Assembly: GCA_014904985.1 (NCBI GenBank)
Contig: MU128953.1
Coordinates: 62,001 to 126,000, forward strand
Reading direction: 5' to 3'
DNA from: Hydnum rufescens UP504
Taxonomy: Eukaryota > Basidiomycota > Agaricomycetes > Cantharellales > Hydnaceae
Length of the DNA: 64,000 nucleotides
A model generated the notes under the pieces. That model was not told where the DNA came from. It ran no database searches and was given only the letters and a program-made list of their open reading frames with translations. Of this stretch, positions 48,966 to 59,812 are shown one piece after another. Positions within the stretch are counted from its first letter, which is position 1; each line of letters begins with the position of its first letter. A program made the position numbers and the translations under genes.

Positions 48966-51356
48966 TGGTTAGGCACAATAGGCAGCTCTCGGCACCTTCT
49001 GTGCCTACATGCGCACTATGAATAAGATTTTTCTCCCCTTGCTTGCTTGCTGATACACACCTAAGGATATCTGGCAATAGGCATCTGGGATGCCAAGATC
49101 AAACCTGCGGCTAGTTTGATCAGCGCTTGTCTGTGGGTGAATCCTGAACAGCGCCGCTCAGTCGACACACTACAATTGGATGCATGGGGGATTTTCCTCT
49201 GATAATTCTTTGAGTTTTATTCAACCAAGGTCTGTTGTTTGATTTGTTCAGTTCGTTTGTTCCGCTCGATGTCGGTGCTCCAAATGTCGTGAAGAACCGA
49301 ACAGGTGGGAGTTCATATGGCTCGTATAGCCGTTGAGAGGGTAAGGACACATGGCCGACAAATGCGGAACACCGGAACAGCGTTCGACACTACTGACTTC
49401 CCATCTAGGCGCAAATTCGATATCTCTTCGACGAAGAATAAGAATCAACAAGTTTCTTTTGTGTTGTAAGCTCCGTAGTCTGGGCATCAACGCGGTCTCG
49501 CAGCCATCGCCTCAAGTCTTCCGATACCACCCTCTCCAAGCATAACGATGGTGAGTGCAGTTGCGTTTTCATCCTCCCTGATTAGGGAGGCAAATTATCT
49601 CTACATTCAAAAGAAGACTAGTGAAGGAATGAGCTGCCCTCCCGAGATCTGGTGTTGGCCATGGGTGTCTTCGCCACCTATTTTACGAGCGAGAATTGAT
49701 GTAGAAAAGGCACCGCATGCGATCCGAAAGTCGAAACAACGCCCTTGTAGGCTGAATGACAGTGAACTACAGAAACAACGCAAGGCGCCCGAAACAGGTC
49801 ACTCATAAGATTCTAGCATCTTTCAGCTTCCTTGACACCCGCAAAGACAAGGCAAACCTAGAGTATGGAAGCGACACAACAGCCAAAACACGAATATATC
49901 ACGTACGTTTGCCTACATTACCGTATGCATTGACAGGATAACGAGAGGCTCACTGAACGCACACTAAATATAGCCTCGCCCGGTTCACCTTGTCGAATCT
50001 CCATAAAATATATTTCGCTGCCTTGTTATGGTCCGCACAGTCTGTGTGTTGAGAAAAATAACCACCTACCAGACAGCCCAACTTCAGCTGGCTGAATCCA
50101 CTCACAGATGGCTAGATGTGGGTTATATGTTGCGGCCAATCTGCACCCTGACTTTTACTCGAATCACAATGTGAGTGGCCATTCCGCATGACGAATCTAG
50201 TCTCCACTGGAGAGAATTCCATCTCACCAAGGCCCGACCACACACCTAGACCCGCAAAGGCCGCATCGCGCCTCCCACAGCCTCCCGGCCAACACCACAG
50301 TGCCACAATTGTCCCAGAGACCTGTTTTCCTTGTTCTTACTATTACGTGCTAGGCCATTGCCGTTTCCCGACACTCGAAAAGAAGATCTAATTGATATCC
50401 CCTGTAGGCAGCAAACGTGCCAAGAGTGGTGTACTGTACAGACTAAGTGAGACAACAGTGCAGCAGGGGGAGCACTGAAGAAAAGTTCGAAGGGGCGGCA
50501 GATGTATGCTTACGGGTGCGGCAAACGACTGGCACTAGTGACTGTGCACACAGGGTACAGAACGTTCAAAGAGGGAGTGCCACCAGGCAGTTAGAGTTCC
50601 AAATATCCTTACCTGGGCAGCAGGAGAGACCAACACCACACATTAAGAGGCAAGTAAAGCAAGAGTGAGGAAAATCTGATTTATAGAGCAGAAGGCACCA
50701 AGAGGTCTACTGGACCGAGCTATAGCACCGGGAAACAGGCCCTGCGAGCCCTAGCAGGTGGTATCCAGGGGTCCCCAAAACCCAAGACGGTAAGTAAACG
50801 TTTATTGGCATAAAAGGTAACTTCTCACGGTCCGGAATTAGCCGCAACCACGAAAACGACTCGAACCTCCCGCGTGCCATTTCTCAAGTCTACGGTGTAT
50901 CCAAATGCAAGGGCCTCCGTTCTGTATCGGTTACAGGCAATTTTATTGCATTTTTGTGATGATTGAGGCCGATTTTATACCCAAAATCAGTGAATTTCCA
51001 CTCAAGTTTTTGGCTAAAATCAGTGAACTGGGATACCGACCACCCCCAGAACGAGGTGAAGAAACCTGAGAAAAAGCATGACGATTCAAGCGGCTCCTGG
51101 AAAGTCCGGAAACAAAACCTTTTGTCCCAACAAAAAATTTTTGACCTGGCGGTGCTCGTCTACCGTACCTATGCATGGGTGTCAGCCCGAGTCACAGGGC
51201 TGGCTGATAATAGAAGGATTACCGGGGCTATTTATCTGGCCCTCGAGCAATTACGGACTTCTTTCGCAGCGGAAGTCTGTGCGCGACATACCCCTCCGAA
51301 CACATTGGAATGATGCTTGAGCTTGCACTGTATACTACTAAATCACATTGCTGAAA
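48966..51356. other. Gene-poor stretch
   Basis: About 2.4 kb without a recognisable gene. It contains a small direct repeat of AAAATCAGTGAA (about 50983 and 51018) and many short frames. It may be decayed mobile DNA, but no element could be delimited. Confidence 0.5.
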
Positions 51357-52382
51357 TCACCATCTAAATGCATCACGACCCTGCCTTCGCATGCGCCTTA
51401 GGCTTAGGCGGGCTAGCGCGACGGCACCCGAGAATTTCGTCAAAGCTCTAAGCGAGAAACAAATCACCAGGACTATGAAACACAGAGCCCGTCCATCCTC
51501 CTTCGTCCATACATCTATAACGGGTGTGGCGCGATGCCCCGTGGAGAGGACATGGAATCGTCGCAATTGGCTCAAGAGGATCGCATGAAGCTGAGCCCAG
51601 ACGGGTTGTGCATGGGTGGTGATCGCATACATTGCCGTGCAGAGAGGGGCCACCCACAAATCCATAATTGTCCAGCCCCAAGGTTTAAGCTCGGGGGGCA
51701 CGGCAAGTGCCCAGCCGGTTGGAGAGAGCATCGAGAAAGTGTTCACTACGAAGAATCCACCATTTCCAAGCAGCTATCGCAGACGAAGAAAATAACATCA
51801 ATAAATGTGGGGAGTAGCAGTGGGAAGAAATCCCTACAGTGGACGTTATCAATAGAGCCGCCGGAGAATTTCGTAATGCCTCGTTGGTATTGCTTGATAC
51901 GAGGGCAGTCGCGAAGTCGCACACGAGGAGAGAACGCGTGGCAGCATCAAGAAGGGAGAGAGGTAGTTCTGTCTCAAGGGATATTGGGGGTATGAACGGA
52001 AGGAAGTTGGCCACTGTGTGGGACGCGGCGAATAAGAGTGTCACCGCAGGCGAGAGCATGAATGATGGGGGCGTTACTAACAGGACGGCTATTACACTAT
52101 ATTTAGCCCCTTGATACTTTCTTTCTGGGAAACGAATCACATACAGGCCATAATTTCCCCGCCGAAGACGACAATTAGCGTAAGCCATAAATCATACATC
52201 CAAGCCCCTTTGGGTTCCCCCGCGGGACCCCCATTAAGTCGTTTGAGCTGTCTGATAGCTACAGACAAACGTAAAGCGCCGGCCAGGTCGAGAACATTGA
52301 AAGAAGGCAAGGCAGGAGAATCAAACAGTGGCAAGGGTAGCATCGCTCCTCTGAACGATGCGGCAACCTGAGCTAGAGACAT
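51357..52382 (-). CDS. Multi-pass membrane protein, possibly TRIC-like cation channel
   Basis: The start at 52382 reads MSLAQVAASFRGAMLPLPLF. Exon 1 runs through LDLAGALRLSVAIRQLKRLN and DLWLTLIVVFGGEIMA. An intron joins it to SVLLVTPPSFMLSPAVTLLF and AASHTVANFLPFIPPISLET. A further exon follows after ALLITST with LLGNGGFFVVNTFSMLSPTG, then ELKPWGWTIMDLWVAPLCTA and MYAITTHAQPVWAQLHAILL, and ends at 51357 in a basic tail (LSLRRMRRQGRDAFRW). There are about six or seven hydrophobic segments. The order (early PLF motif, VVFGGEI span, a GG break at LLGNGG, a span near the C-terminus and a basic tail) resembles fungal members of the trimeric intracellular cation (TRIC) channel family, but this is a by-eye impression. 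Otherwise unknown. It is divergent from the frameshifted gene at 52636. Confidence 0.7.
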
Positions 52383-52635
52383 GCCGGATAAGTCTGGGGA
52401 CGTCCTTGATCCGTCCACAGATGTTCGTTTCGTTAAATGTTGTAGTCTCGTGCCCAGACGTTCGGGGCGGCCGCGGCTGTGTCTCCCTAAGAGGGACCGG
52501 ATTCAATACAGTGTCCCCGAACGGCTATAAATCCTACGTATCGAGACGGGACTCGCCATACCGTCGTCTCCCTTCCACAACTAGGGTTGCAGTCACATAT
52601 TGACATATTCATCCGTCATCATCCCTTCTGTAACT

Positions 52636-53226
52636 ATGGCAGCTCAGCCTGACTTTGTGGCGCTAGCCACCATCTTGTTGCCGCGTCGAACCAAATCGCG
52701 CTCATCCCCAACGCGCCTGCCAATGCAGTGCAACTCCAACTTGCTCAAATACTCCAGGAGTTGGGCCACATGAACGGACGCCTTGGGCACGTGGAAGTCC
52801 TTCTTGCGCAGGTGGACGTGCGCTTGGGCACGTAGAAGCTGGGGTTCAGGGCATTCAGGACGCGTATGTTCAATTTTGTTGCTCAGGTATTGAACATGCT
52901 GATGATACTGCATGCAGTCAGAATCTTCTACCTATGCGACTGCGCAATGCAACTGCCTCTTTGAACGCGTTGCTCACATATCCCGCCAATGTCCAGGTAC
53001 CCGCGCAAGCGCAGACGAAGGCGTCGCTGATCCAGCTTGCTGGTACGTCCATTTTATGATGCGTTCTCAGTCTTTGAGACTAACACACTATCCAGCTGTT
53101 AATTGTCAGATCGTCGCTCACATCCTCCACCTGCCGCCACTCCCGGCGGACACCCTTGTTGTCGACCGGCGTCAGCAGATCGCCGATTATTTGGGTTGCG
53201 GTATCCTTGTCCCTGCGCATGCGTGA
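52636..53226 (+). pseudogene. Coiled-coil orphan family member with two frameshifts
   Basis: MAAQPDFVALA at 52636 should run into HHLVAASNQIALIPNAPANA, but the frame changes by one base at about 52660. The latter frame continues as VQLQLAQILQELGHMNGRLG and HVEVLLAQVDVRLG, a likely coiled coil. It then changes frame again near 52828 before VEAGVQGIQD. Two introns look intact: GTATGT...ATGCAG, about 52866-52918, and GTACGT...ATCCAG, about 53043-53095. They join QNLLPMRLRNATASLNALLT, YPANVQVPAQAQTKASLIQL and a C-terminal exon with LPPLPADTLVVDRRQQIADY, ending LGCGILVPAHA at 53226. Intact splice sites with two small indels suggest recent decay. The repeated LGxxNGRLGxVE pattern and the LPADT..DRRQQIADYLG end suggest a lineage-specific Agaricomycete family of unknown function. 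Confidence 0.65.
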
Positions 53227-53764
53227 TTCGACCTCTTTCTTGATATATTTCCATGAACCCTCGATCATGACACCGTCGCTCCCGAATAGCTTAGACTACC
53301 TCTATATCCAAGAAATCACGTAGAATCTGTACTATTCCTGTAATTGACTCCTGTACGCAGTCTAGCCAAGAGACGTGACATTTGTGCCAACTTCAATTGC
53401 AAAGGGGGGCAAAGTGACAGCCACTGCCGACAATGCCGTTCCGCCTGACATCCGGAAAAGCTCTTTTGTCCGCTTCCTTTTTCATTGCCCTTTTTTCGCT
53501 CAAAATAAGCCCCTGGTAACATAGAAAATTGGTTTCTGTGGCCAGAACTGAATAATTAGGGACTTCATCAATTCTTCAGCAGTGACATCCTGGGGCACAT
53601 AGTAAACCACCCCCCAAATGTGACAGCTCTGGCAATATTTTCGCGAGTGTGACGTGACACTTTGCTAGACTTCGTGCGCATACAGTATCCCTCGTGGTCC
53701 TAATGAGATATCTACGAGGTGATCTTGACCCAGCCACAGGATCCACAGCTCCAAAAATTATCAT
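53227..53764. other. Intergenic, with possible lost C-terminus of WSS1
   Basis: About 540 bp. At 53715-53762 on the minus strand lies an out-of-frame segment reading IDDNFWSCGSCGWVKITS that looks like the end of the neighbouring protease gene. The rest has no recognised gene. Confidence 0.5.
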
Positions 53765-55280
53765 CTATCCCTGCTCCCCACAGAATAGACACATCCATCC
53801 TTTCTCATGAGCCAACCTCACTGATTTCTGCGCGAAACACACTTCACATTGTAGGGATAGCGGAGCATTCAGATAGGTGCACACTACGCATGGCCATTCG
53901 CCACTTTCAGGTGCGACTGGAGGTGCTGATGGTGCCAGAGGGGAGGAAAGCGCCTGAGGAGCAAGTGTAGGGTGTGCCTGAGAGAACCTGGAGGCATCTG
54001 ATAAAGGTCGGCTAGAGGAAGCACAATGTCGGGTTCTCTGGCGCTTAGCTGCAGGGTTCGTATCCAAATCGCCGAGAACGTTTAAACCCGACAGATTCTG
54101 TGCAAGATTTGCCTTGCTCGTTGAAGCCGCAGCCAGGGGGTCACCAATTGACGGCCCCTCTTGGTCGTCATCAGAGGAATCGATATCGATAACACGTGAA
54201 GTCGAATCGATTGGGGGGAGATCAATGGCTTGATGAACTTCACCATCACGAATAGCCTTCTCGGCCTCCGCTTCTGCATATTTGTCCTGCCCACAGGCGT
54301 GCTGGTCCCTAGCGCGCCGCTCGGCAGCCTAATCAGATGTATCGAGTCTGACTGTCAGAAAAGATTCGCGGTGCAAGAGCACGGGTGTGGAATTAACACC
54401 AACCTCTGCGGCCAATTCGCGAGGTGTCTTTGCAGTCTTTCGTCCACCAAGCCTACTACCACTCCCACTGGTAAGGGCAGCGGTACGCCGTCTCTTCTCC
54501 GCGGCCTCCAGCGCCTTCAGACGAGCGAGATGAGGTGGTAGATCGTGCGAAACGCCTTCGCCTACCCGTGCGCCCTTTGAGAAGAAGCCCTCCCCTGAGT
54601 AACCACTTCGTTGGAGTTCGTCATACTCGGTTTCGAGACCGGCGAGGAACTTGTAGAATTTGTCATCGTGAGGGCCGTGAACGTTGTGGGTCAACTGATT
54701 CGGGCATCAATACAGGCAAGGGCGAAGAAGAGGAAGATAGGCAAAATGAGATGTTTCATACCTCGTGGAGCATAGTGCCCACCAAGTGATCTTCATCGTA
54801 GAATGTGCTCGGGGCATGAGCAGGCCGTAGACGGAGGAGTATCTTTTGGCCGCCATTTACATCTGCGGGTGTAGACGCATTGTTGATAGTTGTGATTCGT
54901 AAAGTGTAAGCCACGCACTCATTCCTAAGGCGGCGAAAGCTCAGCAAATAGCAAGACCAGGCGATTTCAGTAGTGTCTACTCACCAAGAAGACCAGGATT
55001 ATCTGGATAGAATTCTAAAGGATAATAGGGGTCATCATTGAGGGAGAACCCTGCCGCCAATCCCAACGCCAAGGTTGCACTCACCTGCGAGGAGTGGCAG
55101 CGTCCATCCATGTTTCCGCATGATCGGTTTCACAAGTGAGGCAATCTTCTGTAACATAGGGATCGCTTTTTCCTCGTTCGGCCGGCCCTTGAGGTGTGCA
55201 TAGCTCATTACATAGCTGTCTTTGCTTGCGGTGAGCTGGTGTTCATTGTACTTTCTGCGATTGATGTTGCTCCCAGGCAT
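53765..55280 (-). CDS. WSS1: Wss1/WLM-domain metalloprotease (DNA-protein crosslink repair)
   Basis: A SUMO-directed metalloprotease that cleaves proteins trapped on DNA. The start at 55280 reads MPGSNINRRKYNEHQLTASK, then SYAHLKGRPNEEKAIPMLQK and IASLVKPIMRKHGWTLPLLA, the WLM-domain opening. Later exons contain NGGQKILLRLRPAHAPSTFY and TMLHE joined across an intron to LTHNVHGPHDDKFYKFLAGL. Splicing thus creates the active-site motif HELTHNVHGPHD, with the HExxH zinc ligands. A lysine- and arginine-rich region leads to SRVIDIDSSDDDQEG, a good SUMO-interacting motif. A zinc finger (WPCVVCTYLNAPLSLQCEVC) follows. A second Cys pair, MCLFCGEQG, stops at 53765; the rest of that finger appears in another frame downstream. 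The identity is strong and the very C-terminus is uncertain. Confidence 0.9.
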
Positions 55281-55439
55281 TCCGAGAAGACAGTAAAAGG
55301 GAGAGATTCAAAATATCCCTATATATAATCTGCAGGGAGAAAGATCGATAAGCGGCTGCACATGAGTGCGCGTTCAGGACCGGGTAGTTCCGTAGACGCG
55401 TCAGCCAAGTGTCCAATTGCCCAAGGAAGACGACCGCCA

Positions 55440-55634
55440 ACACCTACTACCACGCCAGAAGAGAGGCCGCAGACCACTATCAGTTACAAAGCCCAAGGTC
55501 TTGGGCGTCTGGAAGCTCAGCGCAACGCACTGAATGCACCAGGTCAGTGCAAATATCCTTCAAGGGAAGTACTCCAGATTCTTCCAGAACCTACTTCGTA
55601 TGTTGGCGAAATTATCAAAGTAATGGGCAAATAG
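55440..55634 (+). pseudogene. RPT6: Fragment of the 26S proteasome ATPase RPT6 N-terminus
   Basis: Broken frames give YYHAR, then in another frame RLEAQRNALNA, an unrelated short stretch, and EVLQILPEPTSYVGEIIKVM followed by GK and a stop. In Rpt6 the same blocks occur in this order in its N-terminal coiled coil and OB region: YYHARIEEL..., RRLEAQRNALNA, LLREELQLLQEPGSYVGEVI and KVMGK (recalled from the family). The AAA domain is absent, so this is a relic or partial duplication. Confidence 0.6.
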
Positions 55635-56250
55635 GGCGGTCCTCACTCAAAGTGCGAGCACCCCTCTCATTATGTAAGCCCTCCACTTGCTGTGCCCCAT
55701 CCGCGGTCTTGTTGTACTCACAATTCAAAAACGATTTCCTATACGTGGGTTTTTACGTCCTGACTGCACTCCTTTCGTTATTCCTTCGCTAGTCTAATCT
55801 CGACTATCCCACTCTCGTGTATTCTCATAGTATATCAATGTCATACCTTGTCACCTTTCAAGGGAGGAAAATACCCGTGGGCGAGACAATGGTCACTGAC
55901 TGGCAATGGTGCGCTTAAAGGCCGTCAGCAGCCTTATTCTAGGTAAAGATCTCGAGGTCGTCAAGGTGTGGGCGGGAGACGCCGAATTCTGGCTCCGCCA
56001 GGAATTTTCAACGGCTGTGGGTCAAAGCCTCTCCCCGTCTGATTTCTACTAGGCCCACTTTCTCGTATCCTCCATCCATTCTGTTGTACTATAGCGGATT
56101 GTCCGTCCATCTTTTTCTCATCCACGTAACATCTTACAGCGTCAACTTCATTCTCTGGGCCTTAATTATCTTCTCTCCTCTCTCTCCGGAACATTTCTGA
56201 CATATCCGTCCGCTTCACGCACTGGGTACGTTATTCCAAAGAGCACTTTT
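55635..56250. other. Intergenic
   Basis: About 600 bp; the right half is pyrimidine-rich (many CTC/TCT words) like a fungal promoter or leader of the next gene. No other feature. Confidence 0.5.
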
Positions 56251-57447
56251 ATGTTACTCGAAATTTTACATATTGCCGCCCGCAGTACTAGGACACAGCC
56301 CATGGTCTCACCACGAGATCCTGCCGAACGGGGCATTCCGTTGAGTTTGGATCCTCCGCCCACGCAGCCCGGCGAGTCCACAATGTCGTTCACTTCGACT
56401 CTGTCGACGTTCACCGACCCGCCTCCACCCTCACCATCGCCTCCCACATTCACTAGTACTGACTTGATACAATCAACGTCCTCCGGGCTCAGCTCTGGAA
56501 TATCGACTCCGACTACTACGAACCCTTCAGTCACACCCGTCACTTCGCCTACGGCGTCCTCTTCTATTCCTAACCTCTCCACATCTTCGCACACACACAC
56601 CGGCTCGATAGTGGGCGGTGTCATCGGCGGCGTGGCGGGTATTGCATTAATAGCTACACTTATCTTCTTATGCCTACGCCGGTCGCCGAGAGCTGCACGT
56701 GGTGCTGGCGGATATCACCCGTCTCCGCCCATAAAGTCGAATCTATGGACCCTGCCGACCGTCCGCTCAACTCGAGTGCGCCGCCCGCCCAAGGAAAAAC
56801 TGCCTTCTCTTGGGGGAGATGCCGACTTGGCTGGGCCTGAACTTACTCCCCCTTCGCAGTTCACCCCAACTCGGGAGACTGACCCCAATGGTTCTCGTCC
56901 GGCCAGCGGGCTGCCTCCTCATTTTGCATTTCGTAATCTCTCGTCATCGTCTGCTCCCCGTGATCGTGATCTACCGACCGGCGTCAGAGGGAGTTTCCCC
57001 ATGACCGTAAGTCCTGTGACGTCGAATGGTTCGTACGACACAGGCACGTACAATGGCGCGGTTGCGGATGACTTGAACATTCGCCAATCGTTCCCTGTTG
57101 ACGTGGATCCCTTCGACTCTCGCTCCAGTATTGCATCTGTTGCAGCAGCGAACGCTGTGGGGAATTCCTCTGGTGTAGGACGAGCCCCTTCGATCAATCG
57201 TCTCGTGCGAAAGCCAGTCCCAGCCTTCGACGGTAATATCGAAACAATGGGCGATTCAGAGTCAGCCGTCGGCTATGACCGTCCCACGACGGACATCACG
57301 CGGTCCGGATCGAGATCCACCTCCAATGAGATCTCGAATGGCTCCCCAGCCTCCCCAGTTTTGCCTGGACTCAAGTTTCCAGGGGGGAAGGAAGGGCCAG
57401 TGCATTACCTCATTCCAGACTTGCCGAATGCGACTGTTCGTCACTGA
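56251..57447 (+). CDS. Single-pass membrane protein with Ser/Thr/Pro-rich ectodomain
   Basis: A single open frame of 398 codons. The first about 115 residues are rich in Ser, Thr and Pro (for example ISTPTTTNPSVTPVTSPTAS), typical of an O-glycosylated ectodomain. A glycine-rich membrane span follows at about residues 118-142 (SIVGGVIGGVAGIALIATLI). It is followed by the basic stop-transfer sequence LRRSPRAARG and a cytoplasmic tail of about 250 residues rich in Ser, Pro and Arg. This layout is shared by fungal cell-wall sensors and other glycoproteins of the Wsc/Mid2 type, but no cysteine-rich domain is present. The given start lacks a clear signal peptide, so an upstream exon is likely missing from this model. 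Confidence 0.7.
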   Translation: MLLEILHIAARSTRTQPMVSPRDPAERGIPLSLDPPPTQPGESTMSFTSTLSTFTDPPPPSPSPPTFTSTDLIQSTSSGLSSGISTPTTTNPSVTPVTSPTASSSIPNLSTSSHTHTGSIVGGVIGGVAGIALIATLIFLCLRRSPRAARGAGGYHPSPPIKSNLWTLPTVRSTRVRRPPKEKLPSLGGDADLAGPELTPPSQFTPTRETDPNGSRPASGLPPHFAFRNLSSSSAPRDRDLPTGVRGSFPMTVSPVTSNGSYDTGTYNGAVADDLNIRQSFPVDVDPFDSRSSIASVAAANAVGNSSGVGRAPSINRLVRKPVPAFDGNIETMGDSESAVGYDRPTTDITRSGSRSTSNEISNGSPASPVLPGLKFPGGKEGPVHYLIPDLPNATVRH

Positions 57448-58152
57448 ATGAACAGCTAAGATGGACTATAACATTCCTTTTCGTTCGACACGATCACCAC
57501 CAAGTTTGCTCCTCGTTTTTTCCTGGGATGACTTTTTAACTGCCTATTTCCCTTCAATAGCCATCAATTCACCAATTGACGTATCATGTACCAGGGTTCC
57601 CATTTAATTCCTTGATGCCAATAAATGTACCGGGAGTGGCCGACACGTCTTTCGACACGTTGCGCATTGATTACCTTTATATGTAAGCCATAGCTGCCAC
57701 AGTGTAATCCAAGAATATCCTCGGAGTTAAGGGATCAAGCCCAAAATGAGCAATTACTGGGGTTATTATTGGTTTGGTGACCCTCGACGTGATGTTGGAC
57801 TCCCACGCATGACGGCTCTCATCATATCGATAAGTCCCTAGAGGGAAGTATTTGGAATATGATATTTCGCCTCGAGGAAATAACGTAGCCCAATTCAACA
57901 TTCAACACATGGACCAGGGATGACGGAATATGAATGATAGTCGAGGCCGAGATTTTTCCAGAACGACATATTTTTCGAAGCAATTTCGGTAGGGGAAATG
58001 GCATGCTGAGCGGGTGATCAGACTGTGATCAGGTACACTCCCAACACGCTGCACCCAAAAACCGCCACTCGAAACGTAAGAGAGATGACATTAGAGAAGG
58101 GGTGGTGATCTTTATGCAGTACGGAGACTGGAAACTGCGATGTCATTTTTGT
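57448..58152. other. Intergenic between convergent genes
   Basis: About 700 bp holding 3' flanks. No gene or repeat recognised. Confidence 0.6.
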
Positions 58153-59098
58153 TTATTCGTACCGGGCGCGGAGTGCATCCCATGAAGCCGCGTATTGAGG
58201 ATACTGCTGAATGAAACGTTCGATATCTTCGGGTATGCGATTGATGTCCAGCGAGCTCCAGTATGAGGTGAGCACAAACGCAATGTCCGTCGCGTCCGAT
58301 GACTGAGCTGAGCTGTGGACGCATAGGTGCAACGTAAACTCCTGCTCAGTTCCATCACCTCGAGGATACATATACCGGGGGATTCTGCGTACATTGCCCA
58401 GACCTTGACTTTGGCGCGCATAAATTCGGTGGCTTGATGGAAATGATAAGGTGTTAAAAATCCCCCTGGAACTGCGGCGTAGCCAGAACAAATTCAGCTC
58501 ACGGGTGAGGAAAGGGACCTGCTGAATTAATTGGATTGTGGTTCTACGACAGATGTGTCGTGTCAGCAGGCGAAATGACCTGGCTTCACGAAATTGGAGC
58601 TCCACGCACTGATCCAATCGACGCGGCCCTCTTTCCCCGGCTAAGATTATCTCGATCTGACCATGACAACAGAAAAATCAGCCATCTCTGCTTCGTTTCG
58701 AATAACAGAATGAGGGGCCCCACCTCGATCGATGGGATAGGTTCACTGTACGTGACGAATAGCCGATTACTCCATGTAGAGAATGCAACGGAGATGGTCT
58801 CGACGTTTGCGACGGCCTCACGGACACTGCGGAAACCACGGTCCACAATGCAGAAGAGTTCCTGGGGGTGAAGATTAAACTATGGAATGGCTGACACATA
58901 GATAGGACGGTGCGGACCTCGGTATCTCGGGGGGACCCGCTGGGGGCAACGGTAAGCTCTGTAGGGACGAAGGGGGAAGGATGGTACTCACAGTAGTACC
59001 GCGAGGAAGCCCCCATGGAAAGCGTGGTTTATGCCCGCCCGCCGCAGTAAACGACTGAGGACCACGGCTGCCTCGAACATCTGTGGAATGCGCGTCAT
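58153..59098 (-). CDS. Nucleotidyltransferase-like protein, uncharacterised basidiomycete family
   Basis: Reconstructed from short exons. The start at 59098 reads MTRIPQMFEAAVVLSRLLRR, then AGINHAFHGGFLAVLL joined across an intron to GSPRDTE and, after another intron, ELFCIVDRGFRSVREAVANV. The order GG.LAVLLGS.R.TE resembles the entry of a nucleotidyltransferase fold (GGxAxxLxGxxRxTxDID), where acidic residues usually bind metal. Here ELFCIV stands where DIDI/DVDL is expected, so catalysis is doubtful. Next come VAFSTWSNRLFVTYSEPIPS and IEIEIILAGERGPRRLD. An intron then leads to TEFMRAKVKVWA and SAQSSDATDIAFVLTSYWSS, and the protein ends LDINRIPEDIERFIQQYPQY plus a short tail at 58153. The splice junctions chosen keep one continuous frame. 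The family is unnamed to my knowledge. Confidence 0.72.
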
Positions 59099-59812
59099 GA
59101 GAGGGAATGAGCAGGCTACGTCGATTTTGGGGTGTGTCGATGTCAGGACTGGCCCATCATAGGTAGGTGCGCTTGAGACAAGAGAAGGGGTATTTGTAGA
59201 GCTTTTTATAAGTGGGGGAGCGACGAACACGCGTGGAAGACTGAATGCGCAGGTATCGTGGGTGCCTTGCCACCCTATAAAGGATGGGATAGATCAATCA
59301 AGCCAAGGGCCCCATCCTACCCGAACGCAGCAAGGTCAAGGGCTGGACCGTAAAAGAACACCTGCTAGATAGCCTGGCATCAGCTGATGCCATTCTCTTC
59401 GAAATCCCCAGAAGAGGTATAGATAATGCCCGCAGGATACGATATATTTTGCTTGCGGCATCGGTACACAAGCGGGGAACTGCTCGAGCTTTTCCCCACG
59501 AATACCCCAGGTTTTACCCTTTTGTTGCTATTCGTATTACCTCGTGCAGATGTTCTCGCCATCTATATCCACTGGGGCCCCAAGTTGTTAACGTTAGTTC
59601 TTGTGACCTGTAGCCCTGCGCCCACAGGGTCAGCTCTGCATCCCACGTTTCCCTGGATTAAATCTGCGATTTTGGGGGATTAATAGTTCCGAGCACCCTA
59701 AGGAGTCTGCCGACGCTCAGGCCTCTAGCAAGAGTTGAAACCAAAAAAAAAAAGAAAAGATCTGACAGTCAGCGGGTCGACGACGCATTCGAGCTGCTTT
59801 TATTGGCAGTGG
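59099..59812. other. Intergenic, divergent promoters
   Basis: About 700 bp between the nucleotidyltransferase-like gene and MRS2. It contains short frames only and an A-run at 59743-59753. No feature recognised. Confidence 0.5.

Noticed and set aside
50983..51030. Direct repeat AAAATCAGTGAA as a possible element border
   Set aside because: Only two short copies about 35 bases apart in AT-rich DNA; no larger structure could be delimited.
56166..56624. 152-codon minus-strand frame rich in Val and Gly
   Set aside because: Antisense to the Ser/Thr/Pro-rich ectodomain; its composition is what such codons give on the other strand.
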